The notes under the pieces: model-generated | Seen by the model: only the letters and a program-made list of their open reading frames with translations | What the model was told of the DNA's origin: nothing | The model's database searches: none | Shown: one piece after another, positions 33,557-47,400 of the stretch | How the letters are laid out: every line of letters starts with the position of its first letter | How positions within the stretch are numbered: position 1 is the stretch's first letter | Assembly: GCA_934047225.1 (NCBI GenBank) | Contig: CAKOHE010000086.1 | Span: 1-64,000, forward strand | From: Ypsolopha sequella | Taxonomy: Eukaryota > Arthropoda > Insecta > Lepidoptera > Ypsolophidae | DNA: 64,000 nt | Direction of reading: 5' to 3' | Program-made: the position numbers and the translations under genes

Positions 33557-36500
33557 GATAAATTTGGCCTTGTTTTTTATATACTGCTGGGATGTACCTA
33601 ATATCAAACCAATAGCAGATGAAGCTTCTTCTCAATAACATAAATTTGGCCTTGTTTTTTTATATACTGCTGGGATGTACCTAATATCAAACCAATAGCA
33701 GATGAAGCTTCTTCTCAATAACATAAATTTGGCCTTGTTTTTTTATATACTGCTGGGATGTACCTAATATCAAACCAATAGCAGATGAAGCTTCTTCTCA
33801 ATAACATAAATTTGGCCTTGTTTTTTTATATACTGCTGGGATGTACCTAATATCAAACCAATAACAGATGAAGCTTCATCTCAATAACATAAATTTGGCC
33901 TTGTTTTTTTATATACTGCTGGGATGTACCTAATATCAAACCAATAGCAGATGAAGCTTCATCTCAATAACATAAATTTGGCCTTGTTTTTTTATATACT
34001 GCTGGGATGTACCTAATATCAAACCAATAGCAGATGAAGCTTCTTCTCAATAACATAAATTTGGCCTTGTTTTTTTATATACTGCTGGGATGTACCTAAT
34101 ATCAAACCAATAGCAGATGAAGCTTCTTCTCAATAACATAAATTTGGCCTTGTTTTTTTATATACTGCTGGGATGTACCTAATATCAAACCAATAGCAGA
34201 TGAAGCTTCTTCTCAATAACATAAATTTGGCCTTGTTTTTTTATATACTGCTGGGATGTACCTAATATCAAACCAATAGCAGATGAAGCTTCTTCTCAAT
34301 AACATAAATTTGGCCTTGTTTTTTTATATACTGCTGGGATGTACCTAATATCAAACCAATAGCAGATGAAGCTTCTTCTCAATAACATAAATTTGGCCTT
34401 GTTTTTTTATATACTGCTGGGATGTACCTAATATCAAACCAATAGCAGATGAAGCTTCTTCTCAATAACATAAATTTGGCCTTGTTTTTTTATATACTGC
34501 TGGGATGTACCTAATATCAAACCAATAACAGATGAAGCTTCATCTCAATAACATAAATTTGGCCTTGTTTTTTTATATACTGCTGGGATGTACCTAATAT
34601 CAAACCAATAGCAGATGAAGCTTCTTCTCAATAACATAAATTTGGCCTTGTTTTTTTATATACTGCTGGGATGTACCTAATATCAAACCAATAGCAGATG
34701 AAGCTTCTTCTCAATAACATAAATTTGGCCTTGTTTTTTTATATACTGCTGGGATGTACCTAATATCAAACCAATAACAGATGAAGCTTCATCTCAATAA
34801 CATAAATTTGGCCTTGTTTTTTTATATACTGCTGGGATGTACCTAATATCAAACCAATAGCAGATGAAGCTTCTTCTCAATAACATAAATTTGGCCTTGT
34901 TTTTTTATATACTGCTGGGATGTACCTAATATCAAACCAATAGCAGATGAAGCTTCTTCTCAATAACATAAATTTGGCCTTGTTTTTTTATATACTGCTG
35001 GGATGTACCTAATATCAAACCAATAACAGATGAAGCTTCATCTCAATAACATAAATTTGGCCTTGTTTTTTTATATACTGCTGGGATGTACCTAATATCA
35101 AACCAATAGCAGATGAAGCTTCTTCTCAATAACATAAATTTGGCCTTGTTTTTTTATATACTGCTGGGATGTACCTAATATCAAACCAATAGCAGATGAA
35201 GCTTCTTCTCAATAACATAAATTTGGCCTTGTTTTTTTATATACTGCTGGGATGTACCTAATATCAAACCAATAACAGATGAAGCTTCATCTCAATAACA
35301 TAAATTTGGCCTTGTTTTTTTATATACTGCTGGGATGTACCTAATATCAAACCAATAGCAGATGAAGCTTCTTCTCAATAACATAAATTTGGCCTTGTTT
35401 TTTTATATACTGCTGGGATGTACCTAATATCAAACCAATAGCAGATGAAGCTTCTTCTCAATAACATAAATTTGGCCTTGTTTTTTTATATACTGCTGGG
35501 ATGTACCTAATATCAAACCAATAGCAGATGAAGCTTCTTCTCAATAACATAAATTTGGCCTTGTTTTTTTATATACTGCTGGGATGTACCTAATATCAAA
35601 CCAATAACAGATGAAGCTTCATCTCAATAACATAAATTTGGCCTTGTTTTTTTATATACTGCTGGGATGTACCTAATATCAAACCAATAGCAGATGAAGC
35701 TTCTTCTCAATAACATAAATTTGGCCTTGTTTTTTTATATACTGCTGGGATGTACCTAATATCAAACCAATAGCAGATGAAGCTTCTTCTCAATAACATA
35801 AATTTGGCCTTGTTTTTTTATATACTGCTGGGATGTACCTAATATCAAACCAATAACAGATGAAGCTTCATCTCAATAACATAAATTTGGCCTTGTTTTT
35901 TTATATACTGCTGGGATGTACCTAATATCAAACCAATAGCAGATGAAGCTTCTTCTCAATAACATAAATTTGGCCTTGTTTTTTTATATACTGCTGGGAT
36001 GTACCTAATATCAAACCAATAGCAGATGAAGCTTCTTCTCAATAACATAAATTTGGCCTTGTTTTTTTATATACTGCTGGGATGTACCTAATATCAAACC
36101 AATAACAGATGAAGCTTCATCTCAATAACATAAATTTGGCCTTGTTTTTTTATATACTGCTGGGATGTACCTAATACCAAACCAATAGCAGATGAAGCTT
36201 CTTCTCAATAACATAAATTTGGCCTTGTTTTTTTATATACTGCTGGGATGTACCTAATATCAAACCAATAGCAGATGAAGCTTCTTCTCAATAACATAAA
36301 TTTGGCCTTGTTTTTTTATATACTGCTGGGATGTACCTAATATCAAACCAATAACAGATGAAGCTTCATCTCAATAACATAAATTTGGCCTTGTTTTTTT
36401 ATATACTGCTGGGATGTACCTAATATCAAACCAATAGCAGATGAAGCTTCTTCTCAATAACATAAATTTGGCCTTGTTTTTTTATATACTGCTGGGATGT

Positions 36501-39124
36501 ACCTAATATCAAACCAATAGCAGATGAAGCTTCTTCTCAATAACATAAATTTGGCCTTGTTTTTTTATATACTGCTGGGATGTACCTAATATCAAACCAA
36601 TAGCAGATGAAGCTTCTTCTCAATAACATAAATTTGGCCTTGTTTTTTTATATACTGCTGGGATGTACCTAATATCAAACCAATAGCAGATGAAGCTTCT
36701 TCTCAATAACATAAATTTGGCCTTGTTTTTTTATATACTGCTGGGATGTACCTAATATCAAACCAATAGCAGATGAAGCTTCTTCTCAATAACATAAATT
36801 TGGCCTTGTTTTTTTATATACTGCTGGGATGTACCTAATATCAAACCAATAACAGATGAAGCTTCATCTCAATAACATAAATTTGGCCTTGTTTTTTTAT
36901 ATACTGCTGGGATGTACCTAATATCAAACCAATAGCAGATGAAGCTTCTTCTCAATAACATAAATTTGGCCTTGTTTTTTTATATACTGCTGGGATGTAC
37001 CTAATATCAAACCAATAGCAGATGAAGCTTCTTCTCAATAACATAAATTTGGCCTTGTTTTTTTATATACTGCTGGGATGTACCTAATATCAAACCAATA
37101 ACAGATGAAGCTTCATCTCAATAACATAAATTTGGCCTTGTTTTTTTATATACTGCTGGGATGTACCTAATATCAAACCAATAGCAGATGAAGCTTCTTC
37201 TCAATAACATAAATTTGGCCTTGTTTTTTTATATACTGCTGGGATGTACCTAATATCAAACCAATAGCAGATGAAGCTTCTTCTCAATAACATAAATTTG
37301 GCCTTGTTTTTTTATATACTGCTGGGATGTACCTAATATCAAACCAATAACAGATGAAGCTTCATCTCAATAACATAAATTTGGCCTTGTTTTTTTATAT
37401 ACTGCTGGGATGTACCTAATATCAAACCAATAGCAGATGAAGCTTCTTCTCAATAACATAAATTTGGCCTTGTTTTTTTATATACTGCTGGGATGTACCT
37501 AATATCAAACCAATAGCAGATGAAGCTTCTTCTCAATAACAAAAATTTGGCCTTGTTTTTTTATATACTGCTGGGATGTACCTAATATCAAACCAATAGC
37601 AGATGAAGCTTCTTCTCAATAACATAAATTTGGCCTTGTTTTTTTATATACTGCTGGGATGTACCTAATATCAAACCAATAACAGATGAAGCTTCATCTC
37701 AATAACATAAATTTGGCCTTGTTTTTTTATATACTGCTGGGATGTACCTAATATCAAACCAATAGCAGATGAAGCTTCTTCTCAATAACATAAATTTGGC
37801 CTTGTTTTTTTATATACTGCTGGGATGTACCTAATATCAAACCAATAGCAGATGAAGCTTCTTCTCAATAACATAAATTTGGCCTTGTTTTTTTATATAC
37901 TGCTGGGATGTACCTAATATCAAACCAATAACAGATGAAGCTTCATCTCAATAACATAAATTTGGCCTTGTTTTTTTATATACTGCTGGGATGTACCTAA
38001 TATCAAACCAATAGCAGATGAAGCTTCTTCTCAATAACATAAATTTGGCCTTGTTTTTTTATATACTGCTGGGATGTACCTAATATCAAACCAATAGCAG
38101 ATGAAGCTTCTTCTCAATAACATAAATTTGGCCTTGTTTTTTTATATACTGCTGGGATGTACCTAATATCAAACCAATAACAGATGAAGCTTCATCTCAA
38201 TAACATAAATTTGGCCTTGTTTTTTTATATACTGCTGGGATGTACCTAATATCAAACCAATAGCAGATGAAGCTTCTTCTCAATAACATAAATCTGGCCT
38301 TGTTTTTTTATATACTGCTGGGATGTACCTAATATCAAACCAATAGCAGATGAAGCTTCTTCTCAATAACATAAATTTGGCCTTGTTTTTTTATATACTG
38401 CTGGGATGTACCTAATATCAAACCAATAACAGATGAAGCTTCATCTCAATAACATAAATTTGGCCTTGTTTTTTTATATACTGCTGGGATGTACCTAATA
38501 TCAAACCAATAGCAGATGAAGCTTCTTCTCAATAACATAAATTTGGCCTTGTTTTTTTATATACTGCTGGGATGTACCTAATATCAAACCAATAGCAGAT
38601 GAAGCTTCTTCTCAATAACATAAATTTGGCCTTGTTTTTTTATATACTGCTGGGATGTACCTAATATCAAACCAATAGCAGATGAAGCTTCTTCTCAATA
38701 ACATAAATTTGGCCTTGTTTTTTATATACTGCTGGGATGTACCTAATATCAAACCAATAACAGATGAAGCTTCATCTCAATAACATAAATTTGGCCTTGT
38801 TTTTTTATATACTGCTGGGATGTACCTAATATCAAACCAATAGCAGATGAAGCTTCTTCTCAATAACATAAATTTGGCCTTGTTTTTTTATATACTGCTG
38901 GGATGTACCTAATATCAAACCAATAGCAGATGAAGCTTCTTCTCAATAACATAAATTTGGCCTTGTTTTTTTATATACTGCTGGGATGTACCTAATATCA
39001 AACCAATAGCAGATGAAGCTTCTTCTCAATAACATAAATTTGGCCTTGTTTTTTTATATACTGCTGGGATGTACCTAATATCAAACCAATAACAGATGAA
39101 GCTTCATCTCAATAACATAAATTT
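33557..39124. repeat. Satellite array, 83-bp unit x ~67, with higher-order structure
   Basis: An uninterrupted head-to-tail array of an 83-bp unit containing ggccttgttttttta, 'tgctgggatgtacctaatat' and 'cagatgaagcttc'. Units are nearly identical. Two main variants differ at two positions: A has aatagcag…gcttcttctc, B has aataacag…gcttcatctc. B recurs mostly every three units (249 bp), sometimes four, with longer A runs near 34030-34480 and 36430-36840. A few private changes exist (for example 36177, 37542, 38294) and some units lack one T. No open frame of interest. Confidence 0.97.
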
Positions 39125-40017
39125 TCACGAAAAGCACATTGAGACCACCTGTTCTCATGCAATAGGCAGACGAATTAGAAACGAAAGGATATGATTCTGA
39201 GGATAAATAAAACAAAGTGCTCTTCAGCGAGAAAATAGTGGTGAGTTTAGAGTGCCACCTGCAAACTATTGTCATACGGGTTATTCGTGACTGGATGCGA
39301 ACAGGGGCAGCAATATTCTTAAAATGGTAAACGTCATTGCTACGAGGCGTAGCAGATTCAACAGCTCTGTCATTGCGTTGCATTTGGCTACAGCGTAGCA
39401 TGGAAATTTATTGTAGCGTTAAGCTTCTACCTGAGCCTAGAACATCAACAACACCCGACTTTCGAAGGTCCATTTAAAGAAATTAATTTTCCCTATAATA
39501 CTAATAGTGGACACGATCTGAAATATCAATTTACCATAAGGACTCATTGGGTCATTGCATTATCACCTCTATTTCTCTACGCTTTAAGGGTTATGGCTGC
39601 AGTTTCCTTATTATGGTGATACCTGCCAAGAATTCAGGTCAAGGCTTGCTTGGTGTGCGATAGTATGGTTGAATGGATAAAAATCTAGATATAGGAATTC
39701 GTTATCGTGACGTTAAGTGATAAGGAAAATTACTGATAATAGACTGCTTAAAATTACGGGTTAGTTTATCGACTTGGAAATTGATTTCTTTAATTTGTAA
39801 TAAAGAAGAAAACAATGGCTTTAAACTGATGAATGACGTCATTGAAGGAATGACCTCCTTGTACCTATAGGACGGTTTCCGAGAACAATATCTATGAAAT
39901 AATACTTTATTTATTAGGTTCACCAACAGATATTACAGTTTGTTACATCCAAACACATCATAACAATATACATAATAGAGTGCAAATCCAATGACAGGCA
40001 AACACTGCATGCAATTA
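39125..40017. other. Unassigned stretch right of the satellite
   Basis: A 106-codon minus-strand open frame (39081-39401) starts in the unique flank and runs into the satellite. I recognise no domain in it. The last satellite unit breaks off cleanly at 39124. No gene called. Confidence 0.4.
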
Positions 40018-40019
40018 TA

Positions 40020-40593
40020 GTGCGCGCCAATCTTTTAGTCGCCTCTGATTGAGTTACGAGTGCAAGCTTGCGCAGGTACAGTCAAGGAAACAATAATATG
40101 AACGGATGATTATTAAATGTTTACTATAAGTGGGAAGGTGTACTGGTTGTACCTACGTATTTAATATATATTAATTATTTTAGTGCAATCTTAACTGTTT
40201 AATTAAAACAAATTAATATAAACACCATTTTCCTACATTGTCGCCTAAAAACGCTATAACGACGGCGAGGCATAACAACAACAATAAACTTTAACAAATT
40301 AAATCAACAAAACAACAAACAAACAGATTCAACGATTAACTAAACGAATCATATAATTTTTTCCACGAACGTACTTTTCATGCAACGCGCGCGTGTGTAG
40401 TGTACGGACGTAGCACTAACACTAACGCATAGTGTTGACACCTGCCGAACGGCGAGCGGGGGGTGTGGTGCGGCACGCAGGCGGGTGTGCTCCGTGCCCT
40501 CGCTTCTGTAACGTCCCCCTGACACCATAAAACGGCTAATGCGTCGATTCTTGGGGCTAGCTTCAGAGGCGACTAAAAGATTGGCGCGCACTG
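40020..40593. mobile_element. Tc1/mariner-type MITE, copy 1
   Basis: Ends gtgcgcgccaatcttttagtc and 'gactaaaagattggcgcgca' + ctg are inverted repeats of ~30 bp flanked by TA. It is homologous over its length to 55158-55765 (~90% by eye). The GC-rich core 'gcggcacgcaggcgggtgtg' is shared. The two copies differ by short internal duplications. Confidence 0.85.
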
Positions 40594-41079
40594 TACAAGT
40601 ACTAGCCAAGTACATTACACTGACTGACTGGTCTATCAAATCCCAGACCAAACGGCTGGACCTAGAAAAAAATAATTTGGACAGTAGGTTCCTTGTATGA
40701 CGCAGACATCCGCTAAGAAGGGATTTTAGGAAATTCGCACGGGATCGGGAGAAACGGGATCTATGCAAGCAACGCCGCGGGCGTCCGCTAGTGCTGTAAT
40801 TGAAAACCTACGCAAACAAATTAAATATCGAATTACATTAGTCTTTTTGTTGAATTGGAAAAATATTTTTGTGCTGTCCTTGTAGATGAGTATCGAAATT
40901 CAATATTAAATATTCTTTATTTAATATCTTTTTTCTTTTTCTATGTATGTTTATATGTGATCTTTATACACAACAATATTAATTTAATATTCATGTTGTA
41001 ATGTAAGTAAGTAATTTATGTATATTATATGTATAATGTTATTTATTAACATAATAAATAAGAGTATTGCATCGGTTCT
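40594..41079. other. Unassigned stretch
   Basis: AT-rich, no recognisable gene or repeat. The minus-strand frame at 40349-40768 is mostly MITE sequence. Confidence 0.4.
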
Positions 41080-41325
41080 TTAAAGCCTTCTGTGTGATAA
41101 CAGGCCTGACATAATACCAGGGCACTGAGATTTTTTTTTAAATCGCATTGTCCTGAGTCAGACCTTTTTGCTGCCTCAACACAACATCTCTTGTTTTTAT
41201 TGTTATTGTGTTACTGATCATTGTGTATGTTAGTGTTGTGTTTGTTAATTTTTTAATCTACTTTATTTTATTTTTTACTTGTTATTGCAGCGAATAAATG
41301 CCTTCTTATTCTTATTCTAAATATT
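41080..41325 (+). mobile_element. LINE 3' UTR with (TTCTTA)n tail
   Basis: Sequence ending 'gcagcgaataaatgccttct' then TATTCTTATTCT is a typical non-LTR 3' end with a short repeat tail. No coding part is left. Confidence 0.5.
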
Positions 41326-41615
41326 GCGTGTTATGCGGAATTGTTATTGAACTTGAATATAATAATAAACCGGGGATCTATAAAGGCGGATTTGGATGAA
41401 TCATAAAATGATTTGAAAAATAAGATACAGCTTGACGTGAAACCGGTATTATTAGAGTTCTGTAGCCTAGGCACAAAATAACCACTTACAGAATGTTTAC
41501 TCCGCATAGCTAGCGAAAACAGGCGCACGCACACATATAGGCGTACGTACGACGATCTCGGAGATACTCGGGTGAATGCCAATACGAAATTCTGCCGAGA
41601 TCATCATACGTACGC

Positions 41616-41995
41616 GTCTATAATAATAAATAATAAATCATTTATTTCGGACATACATCCATAAAGTGTTAGTAACAATTTACTTAAACCTATGTTAGTG
41701 TACAAAGAAAACAAACTATTTACAAACAATATATTTACAAAATTTTTATTTAGCTGCCCTGTTGGAGGGCAGCACATGCGTGGCGGTGTAATGCCTGATG
41801 ATATGACCATCCATCCTTTCAGCAACAGTGACCAGGAGACTATTGGCGCTGGCGCGCACCCGCTGCATCAGAGAAGCGCTTCGTTTCCTCATGATGGCCT
41901 GGAAGCCATCCGTGCACGCATTCGCGAACATCTCCGATGCGCTGCAGTAGCGCGGCAGCCCCAACAGCGCCCTAAATCCATTGTTATACTGAACA
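41616..41995 (-). mobile_element. LINE 3' end, minus orientation
   Basis: The AATAATAAATAATAAATC tail at the left, 'tttatttcggacatacatcc', and a GC-rich conserved block (41750-41980) fit a non-LTR 3' end read leftward. Open frames on both strands through the GC block show no intact domain. Confidence 0.5.
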
Positions 41996-42058
41996 CGTCT
42001 ATGCATGTGTGCGTCTGTTTTCGCTCCGTCGTCGAGTCGGCCTTCTGGTAGTATATAT

Positions 42059-42232
42059 TTTGTGGCCTAAGCATGAAAACATATCCGTATAGTTGCGTTT
42101 GAAACTAAACTTGGGTTGCCATACGTAGCTGTTAGTTCCGCTTCTGTCCGCTTGGAGCGGTTTCCCAGATTCCATACTATTTTGACGTAGTTTGCAACGC
42201 AACGATACGAAGATATTTTCATGCTTAGGCTA
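42059..42232. mobile_element. MITE with 'gtggcctaagcatgaaaaca' inverted ends
   Basis: Left gtggcctaagcatgaaaaca with 'gtatagttgcgtt'; right 'aacgcaacgatac' with 'attttcatgcttaggctac'. About 174 bp, imperfect inverted repeats of ~45 bp. Confidence 0.75.
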
Positions 42233-42278
42233 CTGACCTAGAACACCAGCCACAAAATCACCTTTATCAATACAAGTC

Positions 42279-42569
42279 GCGGCAGTAAATAATGCACATC
42301 GTATCGTAGTGTTATCTCTGTCGCACGAAGCACTAACAGCCCGGTGACAGAAACGACGCTCAACAAAGCCGAATATAGCCGATGTGCATTATTTTATGAC
42401 GGGTACTGTAGATGGCTGTTTGCAGCTTACCTGCTACAGGCCCCGACAGTAAATAATGCACATCGTATCGTAGTGTCACCTCTGTCGCACGAAGCGCTAA
42501 CAGTCCGGTGACAGAAACGACGCTCAACAAAGCCGAAGATAGCCGATGTGCATTATTTCCTGCTGCGAC
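42279..42569. mobile_element. Two tandem copies of a ~125-bp MITE
   Basis: 42279-42402 and 42444-42569 each begin with 'agtaaataatgcacatcg' and end with 'cgatgtgcattattt' (terminal inverted repeats) around 'gtgacagaaacgacgctcaa'. They are ~95% alike and in the same orientation, separated by ~40 bp. Confidence 0.8.
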
Positions 42570-42572
42570 CTG

Positions 42573-43249
42573 TACCTACGTGTCAATGATATTTTCTAAA
42601 AATAAAGCATTTTCATTGCTACTTTCTGGATAGGCAGAGAAAATTAAATAAAGGAGGGCTATTCTGGCATTATTTTCACCCGCAACATTCGACAGTCGTA
42701 CGACTTTTGTGGAAAGTACATGATAAATGCCATGCGATTTGATGCGATGTAAAGTGAAGTGAATATGAGATATGAGGAACGCTTCTAATAGGTTTTCAAT
42801 CAAGAAAATCAATATATATTCGTAGAAAATCCCTTTTAATATCACCCGAATTCTACCTTGGAAATATTTCCGCACGTGCCACAAAAGCCATTCTAAAATC
42901 ATGAATACTTTTTGAAAAAATCTACGGAACCCATCCTTTTGTTACTTGTTCCAACTTGACCAGTATTTAGTAGAAACATACAAAGTCAAATGTGGGCGGT
43001 TGACACGCAACGCGAGAAGGCCCATGAATAACCGCGGCAGTCAATAAAACGCCTGGACTAGGGTTGCCTCTTACTACTATTATTGTTAAGTTTGTACACA
43101 GTAATATCTATGAGTTGGATTTTTTACAAAACTACTTAAAAAAAACAAAAATAAACTAAAATTGACTATACAAAATTAAAACTTATCTGAGATAATCCAA
43201 AATAATTTAAACCGCACAAAATAAACTGACCCTCAAATAAAAATAAGGA
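42573..43249. other. Unassigned stretch
   Basis: No gene or repeat recognised; the minus-strand 108-codon frame has no known domain. Confidence 0.4.
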
Positions 43250-44481
43250 TTAAGAAATTGATCCAGGTCGCTGCCTCGCGAGAGGCTTCCCAATATGCTA
43301 GAGACATTTCCACGCTTGTTGTATTACCCCCAGCACAGTATATACAGAATGTAGATTTGGTCAGCAACTTCAGTCACAGAATAAGATGTGTTCACGTCAC
43401 TTATTAAGAAATTGATCCAGGTCGCTGCCTCGCGAGAGGCTTCCCAATATGCTAGAGACATTTCCACGCTTGTTGTATTACCCCCAGCACAGTATATACA
43501 GAATGTAGATTTGGTCAGCAACTTCAGTCACAGAATAAGATGTGTTCACGTCACTTATTAAGAAATTGATCCAGGTCGCTGCCTCGCGAGAGGCTTCCCA
43601 ATATGCTAGAGACATTTCCACGCTTGTTGTATTACCCCCAGCACAGTATATACAGAATGTAGATTTGGTCAGCAACTTCAGTCACAGAATAAGATGTGTT
43701 CACGTCACTTATTAAGAAATTGATCCAGGTCGCTGCCTCGCGAGAGGCTTCCCAATATGCTAGAGACATTTCCACGCTTGTTGTATTACCCCCAGCACAG
43801 TATATACAGAATGTAGATTTGGTCAGCAACTTCAGTCACAGAATAAGATGTGTTCACGTCACTTATTAAGAAATTGATCCAGGTCGCTGCCTCGCGAGAG
43901 GCTTCCCAATATGCTAGAGACATTTCCACGCTTGTTGTATTACCCCCAGCACAGTATATACAGAATGTAGATTTGGTCAGCAACTTCAGTCACAGAATAA
44001 GATGTGTTCACGTCACTTATTAAGAAATTGATCCAGGTCGCTGCCTCGCGAGAGGCTTCCCAATATGCTAGAGACATTTCCACGCTTGTTGTATTACCCC
44101 CAGCACAGTATACACAGAATGTAGATTTGGTCAGCAACTTCAGTCACAGAATAAGATGTGTTCACGTCACTTATTAAGAAATTGATCCAGGTCGCTGCCT
44201 CGCGAGAGGCTTCCCAATATGCTAGAGACATTTCCACGCTTGTTGTATTACCCCCAGCACAGTATATACAGAATGTAGATTTGGTCAGCAACTTCAGTCA
44301 CAGAATAAGATGTGTTCACGTCACTTATTAAGAAATTGATCCAGGTCGCTGCCTCGCGAGAGGCTTCCCAATATGCTAGAGACATTTCCACGCTTGTTGT
44401 ATTACCCCCAGCACAGTATATACAGAATGTAGATTTGGTCAGCAACTTCAGTCACAGAATAAGATGTGTTCACGTCACTTA
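43250..44481. repeat. Tandem repeat, 154 bp x 8
   Basis: Eight head-to-tail copies of 154 bp (ttaagaaattgatccaggtc … 'gatgtgttcacgtcactta'). Copies are identical except for one base (tatacac for tatatac in the copy around 44107). Because 154 is not a multiple of three, the ~65-codon minus-strand frame ends at a stop shortly inside the next unit and cannot form a long repeat protein. Confidence 0.97.
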
Positions 44482-47400
44482 TTCCAAAAAATGGTAAGTA
44501 TCGGCACCGTTGTCCGACTAGGCTCCTGTATGCGACCGCCCAGTAGTTTTGAAATTTGTAACAATATCCCGCGTCAAATAAGTGAACAATTGCTCGTCTC
44601 TTATAGGCCAATTCTTAAATTACCGATGAATCATGATTGGTTCTAATTTCCGCTACGTTCAATTTTGTTATTAATTTTATTGTCACTGTGCATCGGTTTA
44701 GTTCGAAGTCGAGCTTTGCGGAACGTAAAAAGTTTTTGGAGGTTGTTTTTAATTTTTTGTTTGATTCTGCATATTTTGGTAAAACTGACATATTTTTTTA
44801 TGTAATTTAGGGTTCCGTTCATATATAAATACAAGATTTTTCATGATTGATAAAATATTAATAGTCTTATCATCTTTTCTATTTCGGTCGGAATCAGGAG
44901 ATCCGGTAAAACGATTGTTTCCAGATACCGTACAGTGGACGGTATCAGGTGTTTTATAGACTTTCAGACTTTTGTTAATTTTCATTATAAATTGTGGATA
45001 AAAACTATAATTTGAATATACACATATTTTTGTGACGTATACATTTGCTTAATATCCTGATTCCGTCCTAAGTTTAGACTTTTAGATTGAGTCATAATTT
45101 ACTTATAACATTCCGTTCTTTCTCAAATTTATTGGGATATTAAATGTACGTTAATGGTTTTAAAAAGTTATTTTATATTAAAAATTGACATCTGAGATAT
45201 TATTATAAAATTTTTAATGACTATATATGTCTTTAAATTTCTATAAAGCTCACTCTTTTTTTCATCACATTGGTTAAATAATTAAAACACATAATTATTG
45301 TAATTGGACGGTAATGAGTGGTGATAAATTCAGTTTTGCTTGTTACCGACCACAATAAATATACCATAAACCGGAGTCTGGTCATCCGTTTGTGTATAAA
45401 GACAAAATTTTAAAGTACTTGCAAAAAATGTACGGTGCTCAAAAAGAGTGTGTTTGTATAGAAAAATACAAATAATGAGCAAAAAGTAACACCTGTCATG
45501 AATTTATTTTAGTATGGCCTCAGGAACAAGTGTCACAAAAAAAAATTAAACTGGAATTGAAATAAAACAACACATTACACAACAAGAACCAAACTGCTAT
45601 GAAAATAGCAGTTTATACAAACAATTGTGGAATCTTTTCAGTTTCAGTTTAAAGGAACATCGAAAATCCTCACCAAACGAAAGAAAAGAATGTCAAGTAA
45701 ATATGCAATTAATTATTCAGTAATTTTAAAGCTCGACCACAATTATAAAGTTGGCAGAATAGTTCCTAAAAATGAAACAATTTATTCCATGTATTCTGTA
45801 ACATTATAGAAACAAGATAGATAAACCTAAACCTAAGAAAAAAATTGCCACAGAAATTGAAAAAAAAAATTGTAAAGCAAGTTAAACTTATTGAAAATGA
45901 AGACGATTTTTTCAAACTTCTTATTAGCAAGGACTGTAATTATTTTAATTTCTAAATTTTATAAATAAAGTACAAGCTCTTAACCTTTTCTTTATCTTTG
46001 AATTCTTAGAAGTTACGAATTTCATTCATTAAAATTCATTCATTCATTCAAAAAGAAAAAAAATCACCATTATATCTAATCACAGTTTAAAAATAAAGAA
46101 AAAATCGAAAAAATTAGTAAAATAACATAAAAACTTGATTGAATAGTTATAGACGAAAAGAAAAATATCATACGACATATATAGGCGTTTGAAGTTAGAA
46201 AACTGCTGGCATCTATTGACATAAAAATATAAAAAAGTATATTTTAAATCATGGTTTTTAAAATCCTGATGACGACCCCACTGAGGGGTCAAATATAGCA
46301 CCTATAACTATTTAATGAAGTGTTTATATCTATGTAAAATACAACATACAAATAATAAAAAAGCCGTTAAACGGTATTATACAAACAATATTTTATTAAC
46401 ATATTGAAATAAGATAAAATACATTTGGCCAAACATATGAAGTTTATATTGATAGCGACGAACATGAAAAAATGTAAAATATATACTATTAATAAAAGTT
46501 AATTAAAGCCTAAATTAACAAAAATTATTAATTGAAAAAAACCATCTATACATTTTGATATCTCCAGTAACCTTTGACCACATTTTTATGAGATAATGGC
46601 ATTTTTGGCAATTTTTTGAATGGTGGTCGGAAACGGGTTACTTGCTGGACGGTATCAGGAAAACTTCAACTAAGCGGTCGGTAACTGGAGCTTTTAAGAA
46701 GGACAGGCAAACATATTAATAATATTTTTTTTGTATACTCTGACAACATAAATATTGATAATTATACTTTATAATGAAAGTCTCAACAATAAGGTTTAAA
46801 GTAAGCTACATATATAGTTTATAAATCAGTTTACGTTTATGTTTGGACGGTTTATTTGAAAAAAGGGCGTGAGTGGTCGGACTTGGGCGCATTTACGTTA
46901 GGGGAAAAAAAAATAATTGACTGAAGCGAAATCGACATTAATTATAATTATACTGAAAAGAAAGTTATCTGGTCCAATCGACATTTTTACTACAGTCAAT
47001 AAAGCAGATTCTAAAGGGTTTAATTTGATTTTTACTACTGTCAAAACTAAATATTCTTCATTCCAAATTGATCCTGTAATTTCAGAAACAGAAGCTAAAT
47101 TACTTTGGAATAATTTTAGTTTTGACAGCACTAAAACTAAAATTATAGCCTACAGAATCAGCTACATTGAACAGATTAAATAATTGTGACACAAATTTAT
47201 TGTTAATGGTTACATCGGTAAATTTTTTTAAATCTTTAAGACGGATACGAGTCACGATCTGGACTGCGATTTATTGTCTTACTATTCATTTAGCGATAAT
47301 AGTAATTCAGAGGGTTAAAAATAACTTATATTTATTTAATAAATAAAAATATCTTGATACATGAAATTGTTGGCAACCCTACCCACTATGTACCGTATGG

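Noticed and set aside
33557..39124. Satellite considered as a repeat-protein gene
   Set aside because: The unit is 83 bp (not a multiple of three) and contains stops in every frame; no long open frame exists.
43250..44481. Regular direct repeats that might suggest a CRISPR-like array
   Set aside because: Units are 154 bp and contiguous with no unique spacers, in a eukaryotic genome. It is a plain tandem repeat.
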